A stretch of DNA of 64,000 bases from Rhizobiaceae bacterium (GCA_017643495.1 JAEPNK010000001.1:973623-1037622), one strand, 5' to 3'. Positions 1 to 8,962 are shown, numbered from the stretch's first letter. Numbers and translations are program-made. The notes: generated by a model not told the origin, from the sequence alone.

Positions 1-971
1 ATCGGGACTTTCCATTTTGCCAGTACTGGCAGTATGCCGGTAAACAGCGTCAGGTATTCAATCGAGAACATGGCAGTAAGCCAGTTCTGGGAGTGATTGT
101 GGATTAATAAGGGCGCTTGGACGCATGCAAGAGAGGGTCCACCCTGGCTGAACCGGGCATGTGCCTCCCGCAACTGGCCTGGGGCAGGGCGGTCTTCAGC
201 ATCATACAAGACAATGTATTCGCCTTTCACAAAGGGGAGTGCATAGTTGAGTGCTTTCGGCTTGGTCCGGGGCAGTGCAGGCGGCACGACAACGACTTCA
301 AAACAGGCTGGCAGCTTGTACCGGTTGATTGCATCGAGGGTAGACAAATCATCGGCTTCACAAATCAGCTTGATGTCCAGCTTGTTCTTGGGCCAGTCCA
401 GTTGATAGAGGTGCCTGAGCAGTTGATCAATCTGGGCTTCTTCGTCATGGAGTGCAACCAGGGCCGTATAGATTGGCAAATCTGCATCATCCGCAATTGT
501 GCCTCCATTCAACGTGTTATGCGGTGTCCGAACACCGGCTATCACAAACCCGCGCATCACGATCACGGCCGAGTAGAACAGGGTGAGTATGGAAAACAGT
601 AATTTGAAAGTGGCCAAAAACCAGAAATGAAAGCACGTCAAAATCAGGATTGCATAAAAGGAAAATCGCAACAGCTGGCTGGTTGCGAAGCTTTTGCAAG
701 CCGAGTATTGCGGCCTGTGCCTGTGAAGGTTGTTGATGGCCTGGTCAAGAAGGTGCTCACGCTGCATTCGCGCAGCAAGCGCCATGCGCCGCTCCTGCGC
801 GAGTAGCAATTGTGCTTCTTGCCAGAGTTCCCGCGAGACAACCCGGGTGATGATCAGAACGTCAATCGGCTCACAGTCAAGTTTCTGCGATACTTTCCAT
901 GCAGCCAATATGTAAGGGTATCCGATACCGAGGCGGTTCAGTACCAGAAGTTCAGCAGGTGGTTGTCCCAC
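1..971 (-). CDS. Family 2 glycosyltransferase, rhizobial type (3' end cut by window edge)
   Basis: The minus-strand frame is open from about 1082 to the left edge and encodes a processive-type GT2 enzyme. Readable segments include 'PIYTALVALHDEEAQIDQL', 'KPKALNYAL' and 'GEYIVLYDAEDRP', which match the nucleotide-sugar binding region of GT2 enzymes with the acidic DAED motif. Before the catalytic domain lies a hydrophobic pair (about 540-660) and an N-terminal segment with 'PPAELLVLNRLGIG', seen in rhizobial relatives that act at the membrane on surface polysaccharide. The start is uncertain. There is no ATG before 785 (MALAARMQ, good AGGAG), but the conserved N-terminal segment argues for a GTG near 971 or a TTG near 1061. 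The acceptor sugar cannot be told. Confidence 0.75.
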   Translation of the reverse strand, partial: MGQPPAELLVLNRLGIGYPYILAAWKVSQKLDCEPIDVLIITRVVSRELWQEAQLLLAQERRMALAARMQREHLLDQAINNLHRHRPQYSACKSFATSQLLRFSFYAILILTCFHFWFLATFKLLFSILTLFYSAVIVMRGFVIAGVRTPHNTLNGGTIADDADLPIYTALVALHDEEAQIDQLLRHLYQLDWPKNKLDIKLICEADDLSTLDAINRYKLPACFEVVVVPPALPRTKPKALNYALPFVKGEYIVLYDAEDRPAPGQLREAHARFSQGGPSLACVQAPLLIHNHSQNWLTAMFSIEYLTLFTGILPVLAKWKVP

Positions 972-1184
972 ACGAACACCACCGGCGTGATCACACGGAT
1001 CACGCGCAATTCTCTCCACACGTCCCACAGAGCCAGCCCCACCAGCCCGGCAGATGCGCAAGGCATGTTTATAGCCGCTGCATCATCTGCTAAAAGTTCC
1101 ACACACGGCCAGCGTAAACAATCACGCGGGCTTTGCAAAGTCATTTGAATCAGCCGTTTTTACAAATAGGTTTCTGGAGGTCTT

Positions 1185-2018
1185 GTGAAATTCCCTCTTG
1201 CTGCACTGGCCGCCTTTCTGCTCTTTGCCCCCCTGGCTTCTGCGCAGGAAGTCACGATCCCCAATTTCTGGGATGACAATGAGCGCTTTACAAAGCCTGA
1301 TCTTTCACGCCTGCCGCGCATGCGGTTTCTCACGACTACCGATTTCCCGCCGTTCAATTTCGTTGACAGGCAGAAGCAATTGGCGGGTTTCCATGTGGAT
1401 TTGGCTCGCGCGATCTGTAAAGAACTCGACATCTTGAACCGCTGTGAAATTCAGGCGATTCCCTGGGATGATCTGGTTGAAGCTCTTGAAAAAGAGCAGG
1501 GTGAGGCGATTATCGCGGGACTGGCGGTGACTTCCGATGCACGGCAAAAACTGGATTTTTCACGTCCTTACCTGCATATACCTGCCCGGTTTGTTGTTCG
1601 AAAAGATGGCGGATTTTCACCTCCTGCTTATGACGCTCTGTTCCGCAAAAAGATCGGCGTGGTCGAGAATTCCGCTCATGCAGCCTATTTTTCCAATATA
1701 TTTGCCAATCGCACTGCCACCAGCTTTGCCACACGTGCCGAAGCGCTTGATGCGCTCACGTCTGGCGATGTAGATGCGGTGTTTTCAGACGCGGTATCGC
1801 TGTCTTTCTGGCTGTCATCTGCTTCGGCTGGCGATTGTTGTGAATTTCTCGACGGCCCTTACCTGTCTCGCGAGTTTTTCGGCAACGGAATGGCCATTGC
1901 GCTTCCCGATGACAAGCCGGAACTCGTAGAGGCAATGAATTACGCCCTGTCCCGTATCAATGACCGGGGAACGTTTGCAGAAATTTACCTGCGCTATTTC
2001 CCGGTTGGGCTTTTCTGA
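1185..2018 (+). CDS. Amino-acid-type ABC transporter periplasmic substrate-binding protein (SBP_bac_3)
   Basis: This 277-residue protein has a clean Sec signal peptide cleaved about after ASA20. The family 3 binding-protein fold follows: 'LTTTDFPPFNFVD' at the start of lobe 1, 'GFHVDLARAICKEL', 'AIIAGLAVTSDARQKLDFSRPY' split over the hinge, and 'ALTSGDVDAVFSDAVSL' in lobe 2. Proteins of this family capture polar amino acids in the periplasm. No permease or ATPase gene is adjacent, so it is an orphan binding protein here; it could serve a transporter elsewhere or act as a sensor. It runs divergently from the glycosyltransferase. Its last 25 bases overlap the convergent fatty acid hydroxylase gene. 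Confidence 0.85.
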   Translation: MKFPLAALAAFLLFAPLASAQEVTIPNFWDDNERFTKPDLSRLPRMRFLTTTDFPPFNFVDRQKQLAGFHVDLARAICKELDILNRCEIQAIPWDDLVEALEKEQGEAIIAGLAVTSDARQKLDFSRPYLHIPARFVVRKDGGFSPPAYDALFRKKIGVVENSAHAAYFSNIFANRTATSFATRAEALDALTSGDVDAVFSDAVSLSFWLSSASAGDCCEFLDGPYLSREFFGNGMAIALPDDKPELVEAMNYALSRINDRGTFAEIYLRYFPVGLF

Positions 2019-2827
2019 CGGCTTTTTTCAATAGCTTGCAGCAGGAACGGGACACTGAGCGTCCACCAGAGCCCGGTCGGGCGTTCGTCCTGCCATTCGG
2101 CAATACCGATCGTCATGCCGTCATGGCCGGCGGCAGGTTGATCGGTATATGTAGCGAAAAGGCGATCCCAGACCGACAGGTTGAAACCATAGTTTGAATC
2201 GGTTTCCCTCTTCACTACCGAGTGATGCACCCTGTGCATGTCCGGTGTAACAACCAGCAATCTCAATATCCTGTCGAATGCGAGTGGCAGCTTGAGGTTG
2301 GAATGATTGAACATCGCTGCACCATTGAGAATGATTTCAAACAGCAGCACTGCCTCGGCAGGTGCCCCAAGGGTTATCACGATAACAACCTTCCAGAGCA
2401 TGGAGAGCAGTATCTCGATCGGATGAAACCGGATTGCGGTTGTGACATCCATGTCGATGTCGGAATGGTGCATCCGGTGCACCTTCCACAAAAGCGGTAT
2501 CTTGTGGGATGCCAGATGGGCAAACCAGATTGCAAAATCGAGAACCAGAAAGGACAGGATTATTGCAAGCCATCCTGGCAGTTCCAGCAGGTTGAACAAG
2601 CCAAGCCCCCGGTGTTCCGACCAGATTGCCACGCCTACTGCAGCGCTTGCAAAAACCAGTCTCAGCAGGAAAGAGTCAATCGCCACAATGACCCAGTTGG
2701 TAATCCAGCGACGTGCTTTTGCCGGTTTGGGTTCTCTTCTTGGCGCGAGGTATTCAAGCACTGCCAGCAAGGCAAACAGGCCGGCAAAAACGGCAAGACG
2801 GATTTGTGGTTCTGTCAATTCTGGCAT
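1994..2827 (-). CDS. Sterol desaturase / fatty acid hydroxylase family membrane protein
   Basis: This 277-residue integral membrane di-iron protein carries the three histidine boxes of the fatty acid hydroxylase superfamily: HLASH, HRMHH and, after a further His-rich stretch ('MFNHSNLKLP'), HRVHH. At least four hydrophobic segments surround them. Family members hydroxylate or desaturate lipid acyl chains, carotenoids or sterol-like lipids at the membrane; the substrate is not readable. The C-terminus overlaps the end of the convergent binding-protein gene. It is the first of three genes of this superfamily in the window and is not closely similar to the other two. Confidence 0.85.
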   Translation of the reverse strand: MPELTEPQIRLAVFAGLFALLAVLEYLAPRREPKPAKARRWITNWVIVAIDSFLLRLVFASAAVGVAIWSEHRGLGLFNLLELPGWLAIILSFLVLDFAIWFAHLASHKIPLLWKVHRMHHSDIDMDVTTAIRFHPIEILLSMLWKVVIVITLGAPAEAVLLFEIILNGAAMFNHSNLKLPLAFDRILRLLVVTPDMHRVHHSVVKRETDSNYGFNLSVWDRLFATYTDQPAAGHDGMTIGIAEWQDERPTGLWWTLSVPFLLQAIEKSRQKSPTGK

Positions 2828-3008
2828 GACAGGAATATAAGCCGAAGTGTGTGGTCAGCAAATCACGATTATTTGGTCATTTGCAAATGCATGTCGAAGT
2901 CGTGCTTCATGCTTGGAAAAGCTTGTGCTTTGGGATAACACACGGTGAAAGAAACCGGGATTTGACGCATTGTGCCCAGACCCGTGAAAATCCTGGAGAA
3001 ATTGATTG

Positions 3009-4637
3009 ATGTCCGGCGCACCCTTGCCCGAATTGGAACTTAGTGCAGAACTGGTGGAAGCCGCTGGCGCCTGCAAGGCCTGGCCTTTTGAAGAGGCCCG
3101 CAAGATCGTCAAACGTTACCAGCGAGACGGCTACCCGGATGAAGTGCTGTTCGAAACCGGATATGGCCCGTCCGGCCTGCCGCATATCGGCACTTTTGGG
3201 GAAGTTGCCAGAACCACGATGGTAATCAATGCATTCCGTATTTTGACCGAGGACAAGGTCAAGGTCCGCCTGCTTTGTTTTTCTGATGACATGGATGGCA
3301 TGCGCAAGGTACCGGGCAATGTCCCAAACCAGGAGATGCTTAAAGAAAATCTGGGGCTTCCACTGACCAAGGTGCCGGATCCGTTTGCCGGTACAGGCGA
3401 TGACTGTCATCCCAGTTTCGGCCATCACAACAATGCAAAGTTGCGGGCATTTCTGGACCGTTTCGGCTTTTCCTACGAGTTTGCAAGTGCAACAGAGTAT
3501 TACAAGTCCGGCCGGTTCGATGAGATGTTGCGACTGGCTTGCCACAAGTATCAGGAAATCATGGACGTAATGCTGCCGACTCTTGGCGAGGAACGGCAGG
3601 CTACCTATAGCCCCTTCTTGCCGGTTTCACCGAAAACCGGGCGGGTTCTTTACGTGCCAATGAAGGCCGTGGATGCTGAAGCCGGGACAATTACATTTGA
3701 CGATGAAGACGGTACAGAAACCACACTTGAGGTCACAGGTGGTAATGTAAAATTGCAATGGAAACCTGATTTCGGCATGCGATGGGCCGCACTCGGCGTT
3801 GATTTCGAGATGTACGGCAAGGATCACCAGATCAATTCCAACTTATATGACCGTATTTGCCGGATTCTTGGTGCAAGGCCGCCGGAGCATTTCATTTACG
3901 AATTGTTCCTCGACAACAAGGGCGAGAAGATTTCCAAGACAAAGGGTAACGGACTGACTATCGAGGAGTGGTTGACCTATGCTCCAACCGAGAGCCTTTC
4001 CCTTTTCATGTATGCAAAGCCGAAGACTGCCAAACGGCTGTATTTTGATGTGATCCCGCGCCATGTCGATGAATACTTCCAGCATCTGGCGGCCTATCCC
4101 GGTCAGGGTGCAAAAGCACGCCTGAGCAATCCGGTCTGGCATATCCATTCCGGAAATCCGCCACAGACCAGCATGCCGGTTTCATTCTCGATGTTGCTGA
4201 ACCTTGTCAGTGCTTCCAATGCATCGGACAAGGAAACGCTTTGGGGATTTATCTCCCGTTACGAGGAGGGATTGAACGCCAAGAGCAATCCCAAACTGGA
4301 TGAGCTTGTTGGTTTTGCAATCCGCTATTTTGAGGATTTTGTGAAACCCACAAAGCAGTTCCGCACACCTTCTGAGCAAGAACGCACAGCACTTAAAGAG
4401 CTTCGGTCCAAATTGTCCGGCTTGCCGGAAAATGCCGATGGCGAAACCATCCAGACGGAAATTTTCACAGTCGGCAAGGAACAGGGTTACGAGAATTTGA
4501 GGGAATGGTTCCAGGCACTTTACCAAATACTGATTGGTCAGGATCAGGGGCCGCGCTTCGGGTCTTTCGTTGCCCTTTACGGCATTGACCGGACGGTATC
4601 CCTGATTGATGCAGCCCTTGCCGGTGACTTGGGATAA
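3009..4637 (+). CDS. lysK: Lysine--tRNA ligase, class I
   Basis: This 542-residue protein is a class I lysyl-tRNA synthetase, which charges tRNA-Lys. The HIGH-type signature is '[10 protein letters not shown]' around residues 57-65 and the KMSKS-type loop is 'KISKTKGNG' from K307. '[15 protein letters not shown]' is typical of the class I LysRS Rossmann domain. Class I LysRS replaces the usual class II enzyme in archaea and many alphaproteobacteria. I chose ATG 3009; a TTG directly before it (3006) is in frame. The gene stands alone on the plus strand between minus-strand genes. Confidence 0.95.
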   Translation: MSGAPLPELELSAELVEAAGACKAWPFEEARKIVKRYQRDGYPDEVLFETGYGPSGLPHIGTFGEVARTTMVINAFRILTEDKVKVRLLCFSDDMDGMRKVPGNVPNQEMLKENLGLPLTKVPDPFAGTGDDCHPSFGHHNNAKLRAFLDRFGFSYEFASATEYYKSGRFDEMLRLACHKYQEIMDVMLPTLGEERQATYSPFLPVSPKTGRVLYVPMKAVDAEAGTITFDDEDGTETTLEVTGGNVKLQWKPDFGMRWAALGVDFEMYGKDHQINSNLYDRICRILGARPPEHFIYELFLDNKGEKISKTKGNGLTIEEWLTYAPTESLSLFMYAKPKTAKRLYFDVIPRHVDEYFQHLAAYPGQGAKARLSNPVWHIHSGNPPQTSMPVSFSMLLNLVSASNASDKETLWGFISRYEEGLNAKSNPKLDELVGFAIRYFEDFVKPTKQFRTPSEQERTALKELRSKLSGLPENADGETIQTEIFTVGKEQGYENLREWFQALYQILIGQDQGPRFGSFVALYGIDRTVSLIDAALAGDLG

Positions 4638-4673
4638 AAGCTGGTTTGGTAGATGGATGTGCCCGGAAGTTTC

Positions 4674-5324
4674 TCAGGGCGCATCAGGCCTCCACTGGCC
4701 GCGCTGTTTCTGTTTTGCCTCTTCAAGTTCTTCCTGAAACAGGTTGCCTTTTGGTGTCGCCCAACCGGTAAGAACGAGCCAGGCAGACATGTCATAATTT
4801 CCAAGTGTGCAACGGGTTCTGATTTCCCGTTGCTTTTTGGTCCCCGCCCCTGTTGTTTCATTTTTGGTGCCTGGCTCACAGGACAGGGTCCTGTTTCTGA
4901 CAAACTGACGCATGTCGGTTCGCGCAAACATGCCACATGGCCATTCCCGGTTTTCCTGCCCCTTGCATTTGCGATCAAGCGGCAGGGGATCGATGTCCTT
5001 CAGGTAAATGGTGGTGTCACCGCTTTTGATGGTGCCTGCAGCAAGGACTACCGGATTGTCCCATACGTCCGGTTCCGGAGGGCGGGGAGGCGGGGGAGGT
5101 GGCTCGATCGCCGGAAGCCGTTCCAGCTGTTCCTCCGTTACCCTTGGCGCTGGCAGGACGGAATTTGGAGTAACGTCCCTGCGCGCCACATTGCGTTCAA
5201 ATTTTCTTGGAGGCTTGGCCTGTTCTGAGAGGCCGGGAGCGGGGTTCGGTTCATCCGGGTAAAAGTGGAAAAAGCCCCATACGGCAATCGCGAAAATGGT
5301 CAGGCATACGAGAAGTTCCCGCAT
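4674..5324 (-). CDS. Membrane-anchored SNase-like (thermonuclease fold) protein, probably degenerate
   Basis: This 216-residue protein has an N-terminal hydrophobic anchor (residues 1-18) and a proline-rich linker around residues 70-87. A C-terminal domain follows with 'IYLKDIDPLPLD', 'EWPCGMFARTDMRQFVRNR' and 'DMSAWLVLTGWA'. This pattern is typical of the thermonuclease-like proteins common in Hyphomicrobiales. Strand order and the C...WPCG and wLV.xGWA signatures fit the SNase OB-fold, but the canonical Arg/Glu catalytic set is not obvious. It may be an exported structural or binding domain rather than a nuclease. It ends the unit that begins with the S24 repressor, starting six bases after that gene's stop. 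Confidence 0.7.
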   Translation of the reverse strand: MRELLVCLTIFAIAVWGFFHFYPDEPNPAPGLSEQAKPPRKFERNVARRDVTPNSVLPAPRVTEEQLERLPAIEPPPPPPRPPEPDVWDNPVVLAAGTIKSGDTTIYLKDIDPLPLDRKCKGQENREWPCGMFARTDMRQFVRNRTLSCEPGTKNETTGAGTKKQREIRTRCTLGNYDMSAWLVLTGWATPKGNLFQEELEEAKQKQRGQWRPDAP

Positions 5325-5330
5325 GGCAGC

Positions 5331-6002
5331 TTACTGGCTCGCCCAGACAATCCGGGCCAGCCATTCCAGTTCTTCGTGTTTGAATACGAGATTGTCGTGC
5401 TCGGGGTTGAGGGATTGCAGTTCAATCAGCTTGGAAGTTTTGCGTTCAAGTGTTTTGGCAAGCACTTCCCCCTCGCGTGTTTTCACAACTATGCGGTCAC
5501 CCTTGCGTACCTGCGCCACCGGATCAACGATAATGATATCGCCTTCACGGTAGAGCGGAAGCATGCTGTCTCCCGAGACCTTGAGCGCGTAGGCGTTTTC
5601 ACTTGCGCTGGTCGGCGGCATGATTTCATCCCAGCCCTGGCCAACAGGAAAACCGCCATCATCAAAAAACCCGCCAACACCGGCCTGTGCGAAGCCGATC
5701 AGCGGTACGCTGTGGACCGCGCTGGTCTGCCGATAGGTGCCAAAACTGCTTTTGCGGGTTGCCTGGCTGTCATCAATCATTTCCATGAAATCTGCAATCG
5801 AGGTTCCGGTTGCGCGCAAAATCTTTGCAATGGATTCGGTGGATGGCCAGCGTTCACGCCCTGAAGCGGTGAACCGTTTGGAACGGTTGAAGGTCGTGGG
5901 ATCAAGACCGGCATTTCGCGCCAGGCCGGAAGCGGAAAAACGAAAACGCTCGGCCAGTTTGTCAATCGCTGCCCATATTTGTTCGTGGGTCAACATGTCC
6001 AT
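5331..6002 (-). CDS. Helix-turn-helix S24 peptidase-type repressor (LexA/CI-like)
   Basis: This 223-residue protein has an N-terminal XRE-like helix-turn-helix (about residues 5-75, 'SASGLARNAGLDPTTFNR') and a C-terminal S24 autoproteolytic domain. The presumed catalytic pair is Ser146 in 'VSGDSMLPLYREGD' and Lys183 in 'GEVLAKTLER'; the candidate cleavage bond is Ala107-Gly108 in 'FAQAGVGG'. Such proteins repress until RecA-stimulated self-cleavage. It is not LexA itself, because the DNA-binding domain differs. No phage genes are nearby, so it is a chromosomal regulator of unknown targets. Two in-frame ATGs are possible (6002, 5996). Confidence 0.85.
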   Translation of the reverse strand: MDMLTHEQIWAAIDKLAERFRFSASGLARNAGLDPTTFNRSKRFTASGRERWPSTESIAKILRATGTSIADFMEMIDDSQATRKSSFGTYRQTSAVHSVPLIGFAQAGVGGFFDDGGFPVGQGWDEIMPPTSASENAYALKVSGDSMLPLYREGDIIIVDPVAQVRKGDRIVVKTREGEVLAKTLERKTSKLIELQSLNPEHDNLVFKHEELEWLARIVWASQ

Positions 6003-6026
6003 GAGCTGGCTCTCGGAAAGGAATAA

Positions 6027-6041
6027 GTTCCTGTTTTGTAC
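6027..6041. promoter_or_regulatory. Possible alphaproteobacterial SOS-type box (one mismatch)
   Basis: GTTC-N7-GTAC lies 25 bases upstream of the S24 repressor start. The alphaproteobacterial LexA box is GTTC-N7-GTTC, so this is one base off. A self-operator of the S24 protein is equally possible; the site also contains the small palindrome TGTACA. Confidence 0.3.
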
Positions 6042-6147
6042 ACAAGATGGCCCTGTAAGTCCAGCCTTGAAATCCTGCCGGTTGATGGCATCATTTTATG
6101 CGACGGATGGTTTCACATTGCCTGTCAAACAGTCAGGCCAATGTCTG

Positions 6148-6771
6148 TCAGCCTTCTGACGTGAAGGCATCCCTGCCCGAACTGATCATGTCTTCGAGAT
6201 ATTCCAGCCTGTCCTGCCCCCAGAAAACCTCACCCATGTAAAGATAGGCAGGGGCACCGATGGCATCGTGTTCTGTGGCTGCAGCCGTGTTTTCATCGCG
6301 CAATGCTGCGGCTTCAGCGCCTTGCGCGGCTGCAAGTACCGGTTTCCCATCATGGCCGGTTGCCGAGAGAAGTTCGAGCAGGGTTTCCTCGTCTGCCACC
6401 TGCTTTTCATCTTTCCAGATCGCCTCGCCAACCGCTCTTGCAAAGCTCGCCGGGTTTTCCTCGTCCAGTACCAGCGCGCAGATGCACAAGTCGGCGAGAG
6501 TGATATCGGTCGGAAAGAACCGGGGCCGCGTATTGAGTGTAACATTCCGGAATCTGGAAATGCGTTGCAGTTCAATCAGGCGGTAACGCTGGCGTACAGG
6601 CGAACGCTCGCCAAGCGGTACCGATCCCGATTCATTCCAGACCTTTGCGATGTTGAACGGTTTGAAATTTATCTTCTTGCCGTGTTTCCCGCCAATGGCC
6701 AGCAGCAGGTCATGACCCATATATGCAAAAGGTGACGCAGAGGTGAAATAATAGTCTATGGATTCTGCCAT
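6148..6771 (-). CDS. 2-hydroxychromene-2-carboxylate isomerase family protein (kappa-class GST fold)
   Basis: This 207-residue DsbA-fold protein starts 'MAESIDYYFTSASPFAYMG', where Ser13-Pro14 is the active-site Ser of kappa GST / HCCA isomerase enzymes. The C-terminal 'GAPAYLYMGEVFWGQDRLEYLE' is the conserved family end. Members are glutathione-dependent isomerases in aromatic degradation or general thiol transferases. A longer frame reaches 6915 but overlaps the divergent SDR gene. ATG 6771 has AGGAAG at good spacing and matches the family N-terminus. No aromatic catabolism genes are nearby, so the substrate is open. Confidence 0.88.
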   Translation of the reverse strand: MAESIDYYFTSASPFAYMGHDLLLAIGGKHGKKINFKPFNIAKVWNESGSVPLGERSPVRQRYRLIELQRISRFRNVTLNTRPRFFPTDITLADLCICALVLDEENPASFARAVGEAIWKDEKQVADEETLLELLSATGHDGKPVLAAAQGAEAAALRDENTAAATEHDAIGAPAYLYMGEVFWGQDRLEYLEDMISSGRDAFTSEG

Positions 6772-6863
6772 TGTTCTTCCTGTCTGTAAGTATTGCGTTC
6801 GGGCTTGCCTGACGTCGATTCGGCAGGAACAATGGATCAGAATCATTTTCGGGGGAAGGGTAC

Positions 6864-7628
6864 ATGACGAAAACTGCAATGGTAACAGGTGCTGCACGTG
6901 GCATCGGCCTGGCAACGGCCAACAGGTTTCTGGAGGAGGGCTGGAAAGTCGTCATGATCGACCGTGACGGGGATGAACTGCGCAAGGTGTCCAAACCACT
7001 GGTCAATGCCCTTGCTGTTACCGCAGACATTTCAAGTACAGACGATGTGGATGCGTTCATAGCCATGGTGACCGAGCAGTTTGGCCATCTGGATGCAGTG
7101 GTGAACAATGCAGGGGTGGCCGATTTCGGTCCAATAGCAGAAACGGATTTCGATCGCTGGCGCACGGTCATGGCAACAAATCTCGATGGTACTTTTTTGG
7201 TGAGCCAGGCGGCATTGCCCTTGTTGAAGAATGCAGCCCAACAGGGTGATGGTGGCGCCATCGTCAACATCGCATCAATATCCGGTTTGCGGGCTTCGAC
7301 CTTGCGGACAGCCTATGGCACGTCCAAGGCGGCTGTTATCCAGCTGACCATGCAACAGGCTGCTGAACTGGGTGAATTCAATATCCGTGTAAATGCTGTC
7401 TGCCCGGGCCCGGTAAGGACCAAATTGGCAATGGCTGTTCACACCCAGGATATCATCGATGCCTATCATGACGCGATCCCGCTGAACCGGTACGGAACAG
7501 AGCAGGAAATCGCCAATGCGATTTATTTTCTGTGTTCTCCGCAGGCAAGCTATATCACCGGCCAGGTCTTGGCGGTGGATGGAGGGTTTGAATCAACCGG
7601 TGTGGGCCTTCCTGCCCTCAGAAAGTGA
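6864..7628 (+). CDS. SDR family NAD(P)-dependent oxidoreductase
   Basis: This 254-residue classical short-chain dehydrogenase has the Rossmann motif TGAARGIG (8-15), NNAG (81-84) and the catalytic triad Ser138, Tyr151 and Lys155 ('TAYGTSKAAV'). 'VNAVCPGPVRT' and the C-terminal 'GQVLAVDGGF' are the usual family signatures. The cytosolic enzyme oxidises or reduces an alcohol/ketone pair; Asp33 after the second beta strand favours NAD over NADP. It runs divergently from the isomerase gene, with 92 bases between starts, and is followed by the DUF202 gene. Confidence 0.93.
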   Translation: MTKTAMVTGAARGIGLATANRFLEEGWKVVMIDRDGDELRKVSKPLVNALAVTADISSTDDVDAFIAMVTEQFGHLDAVVNNAGVADFGPIAETDFDRWRTVMATNLDGTFLVSQAALPLLKNAAQQGDGGAIVNIASISGLRASTLRTAYGTSKAAVIQLTMQQAAELGEFNIRVNAVCPGPVRTKLAMAVHTQDIIDAYHDAIPLNRYGTEQEIANAIYFLCSPQASYITGQVLAVDGGFESTGVGLPALRK

Positions 7629-7672
7629 CCGGCAATCCCGGATGTGACACTGGCAAGCGAAGGTAAGGAAGC

Positions 7673-8050
7673 TTGAACAAGAAAGATGGCATTGCTGGCG
7701 AGGACCTCGCTGAAGACAGGACAGACCTGGCAGAAGACCGGACAATCCTGGCCAATGAAAGGACATTTCTCAGCTGGGTGGGTTGCGGAATAGGCAGTCT
7801 CGGGCTTGCCGTGGGACTTCAGGCGGTGTTTGGCGAAACCGAACCCACCTGGATGGCGAAACTGGTAGCAACGATATTTGTGCTCATCGGCATCATGTTG
7901 TCGCTGGTTGGCTACAGCAAATATTGCGATACAAACAATCGATTGAGTGCGAACACAGCTGAGCAGGTAGGGAAGCGGCGACTGACATTGATTGTGGCGG
8001 TCTTTTGCGTCGGGGCATTGGGCGTTGGGTTTGTCTTGTGGATGCTGTGA
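7673..8050 (+). CDS. DUF202 family inner-membrane protein with a tripled N-terminal heptad
   Basis: This 125-residue protein has three hydrophobic segments (about 33-54, 62-82 and 104-125) and the DUF202 hallmark 'LANERTFLSWV'. Before that motif the sequence is triplicated as three seven-residue units: LAEDRTD, LAEDRTI, LANERTF. The start is a TTG just after AAGGAAGC; no ATG occurs before the first membrane segment. Function is unknown; DUF202 proteins are small transporters or stress proteins by annotation only. It lies 44 bases after the SDR gene and may be cotranscribed with it. Confidence 0.75.
   Translation: MNKKDGIAGEDLAEDRTDLAEDRTILANERTFLSWVGCGIGSLGLAVGLQAVFGETEPTWMAKLVATIFVLIGIMLSLVGYSKYCDTNNRLSANTAEQVGKRRLTLIVAVFCVGALGVGFVLWML
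7706..7768 (+). repeat. Three tandem 21-bp units encoding LAEDRTx
   Basis: Units at 7706-7726, 7727-7747 and 7748-7768 encode LAEDRTD, LAEDRTI and LANERTF in frame. The DNA copies differ at several third positions, so the duplication is not recent. Confidence 0.8.
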
Positions 8051-8053
8051 CCA

Positions 8054-8962
8054 TCATTCTGCAAGCTTGATATGGGCTTGCTGAGAATTCTGTTCTTTAT
8101 TGCCTGTCCTCAGGACCTTTCCAATGCCGTGGACCCAGGATTTGAATGGATAGACGACCAACGCAATGACATTGCTGTGCGGGACGCCATCAGCCCCCAT
8201 CTTTTGTGCAGCCCGTCCCGGGTCGTAGTACGTCCCGAACATGTAGTCGTAGAGCGGGATCAGGTTGGCGAGGTTCTTGCCAAATGCCTCAGGCTCGTTT
8301 GCATGATGCCAGCGATGAAATCTTGGCGATGCAATCAGCAGTTTGAACGGGCCGTGGTCCCAGTCGAGGTTTGCATGCACATAGGAATTATGGAGCGTGC
8401 GCAAAACGACGCCAAACGCAGCCGCCTCGGCAGAGAAGCCGGCCCAGGATAACAATATGATGTAGGAGCCTTGCATGAACACATATTCCAGAAAATGAAC
8501 CCGGAACATTGTGAGTGCATTCACTTCTTCGTCCGAATGGTGAATTGCATGGATTGGCCAGATCCAGGCCTTGTGCATGGCGCGATGATTCCAGTAGTCC
8601 ACGAAATCATGGGCGATGATTGCAATGATACCGGCAAGCCAAAAAGGCAGTGGTTCCCACAGGGAGTTTGGCAGGTGAGGTATGCCCAATGAGGTATAGA
8701 GGTCGCCAAGAGCCCCAACCGCAAAAAAAGCAATGGGCGCGAAGATCAGATTGCTGCACAATATGCCGATTGATCCGAGCGAACTGCTGATCCAGCGGCC
8801 GGTGATCGAGGCTTTCCAGCCCTGCCTGAGCACATCGTACACGATGAAGATAAAGAAGACGCTCAACGTTGCCGCCATTGATTGACTGAACACAGACCGG
8901 TCAATGAAGGTCAGCCATTGTTCGAAAAGCGGAGCGTCGAACATTGTGTCATTCATGCTCAA
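8054..8962 (-). CDS. Sterol desaturase / fatty acid hydroxylase family membrane protein
   Basis: This 302-residue protein has several membrane segments and the full histidine-box set: HDFVDYWNHRAMH, HAIHH, HNSYVH and RFHRWHH. This puts it in the di-iron fatty acid hydroxylase superfamily acting on membrane lipids. The longer spacing between boxes, and 'HNSYVHANLDW', mark a subgroup different from the gene at 1994-2827. It is convergent with the DUF202 gene, separated by three bases, and a promoter is expected between 8963 and the fad operon terminator. Substrate unknown. Confidence 0.85.
   Translation of the reverse strand: MSMNDTMFDAPLFEQWLTFIDRSVFSQSMAATLSVFFIFIVYDVLRQGWKASITGRWISSSLGSIGILCSNLIFAPIAFFAVGALGDLYTSLGIPHLPNSLWEPLPFWLAGIIAIIAHDFVDYWNHRAMHKAWIWPIHAIHHSDEEVNALTMFRVHFLEYVFMQGSYIILLSWAGFSAEAAAFGVVLRTLHNSYVHANLDWDHGPFKLLIASPRFHRWHHANEPEAFGKNLANLIPLYDYMFGTYYDPGRAAQKMGADGVPHSNVIALVVYPFKSWVHGIGKVLRTGNKEQNSQQAHIKLAE

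Noticed and set aside
2222-2938. 238-codon plus-strand frame
   Set aside because: It is a shadow of the minus-strand hydroxylase gene with its three histidine boxes.
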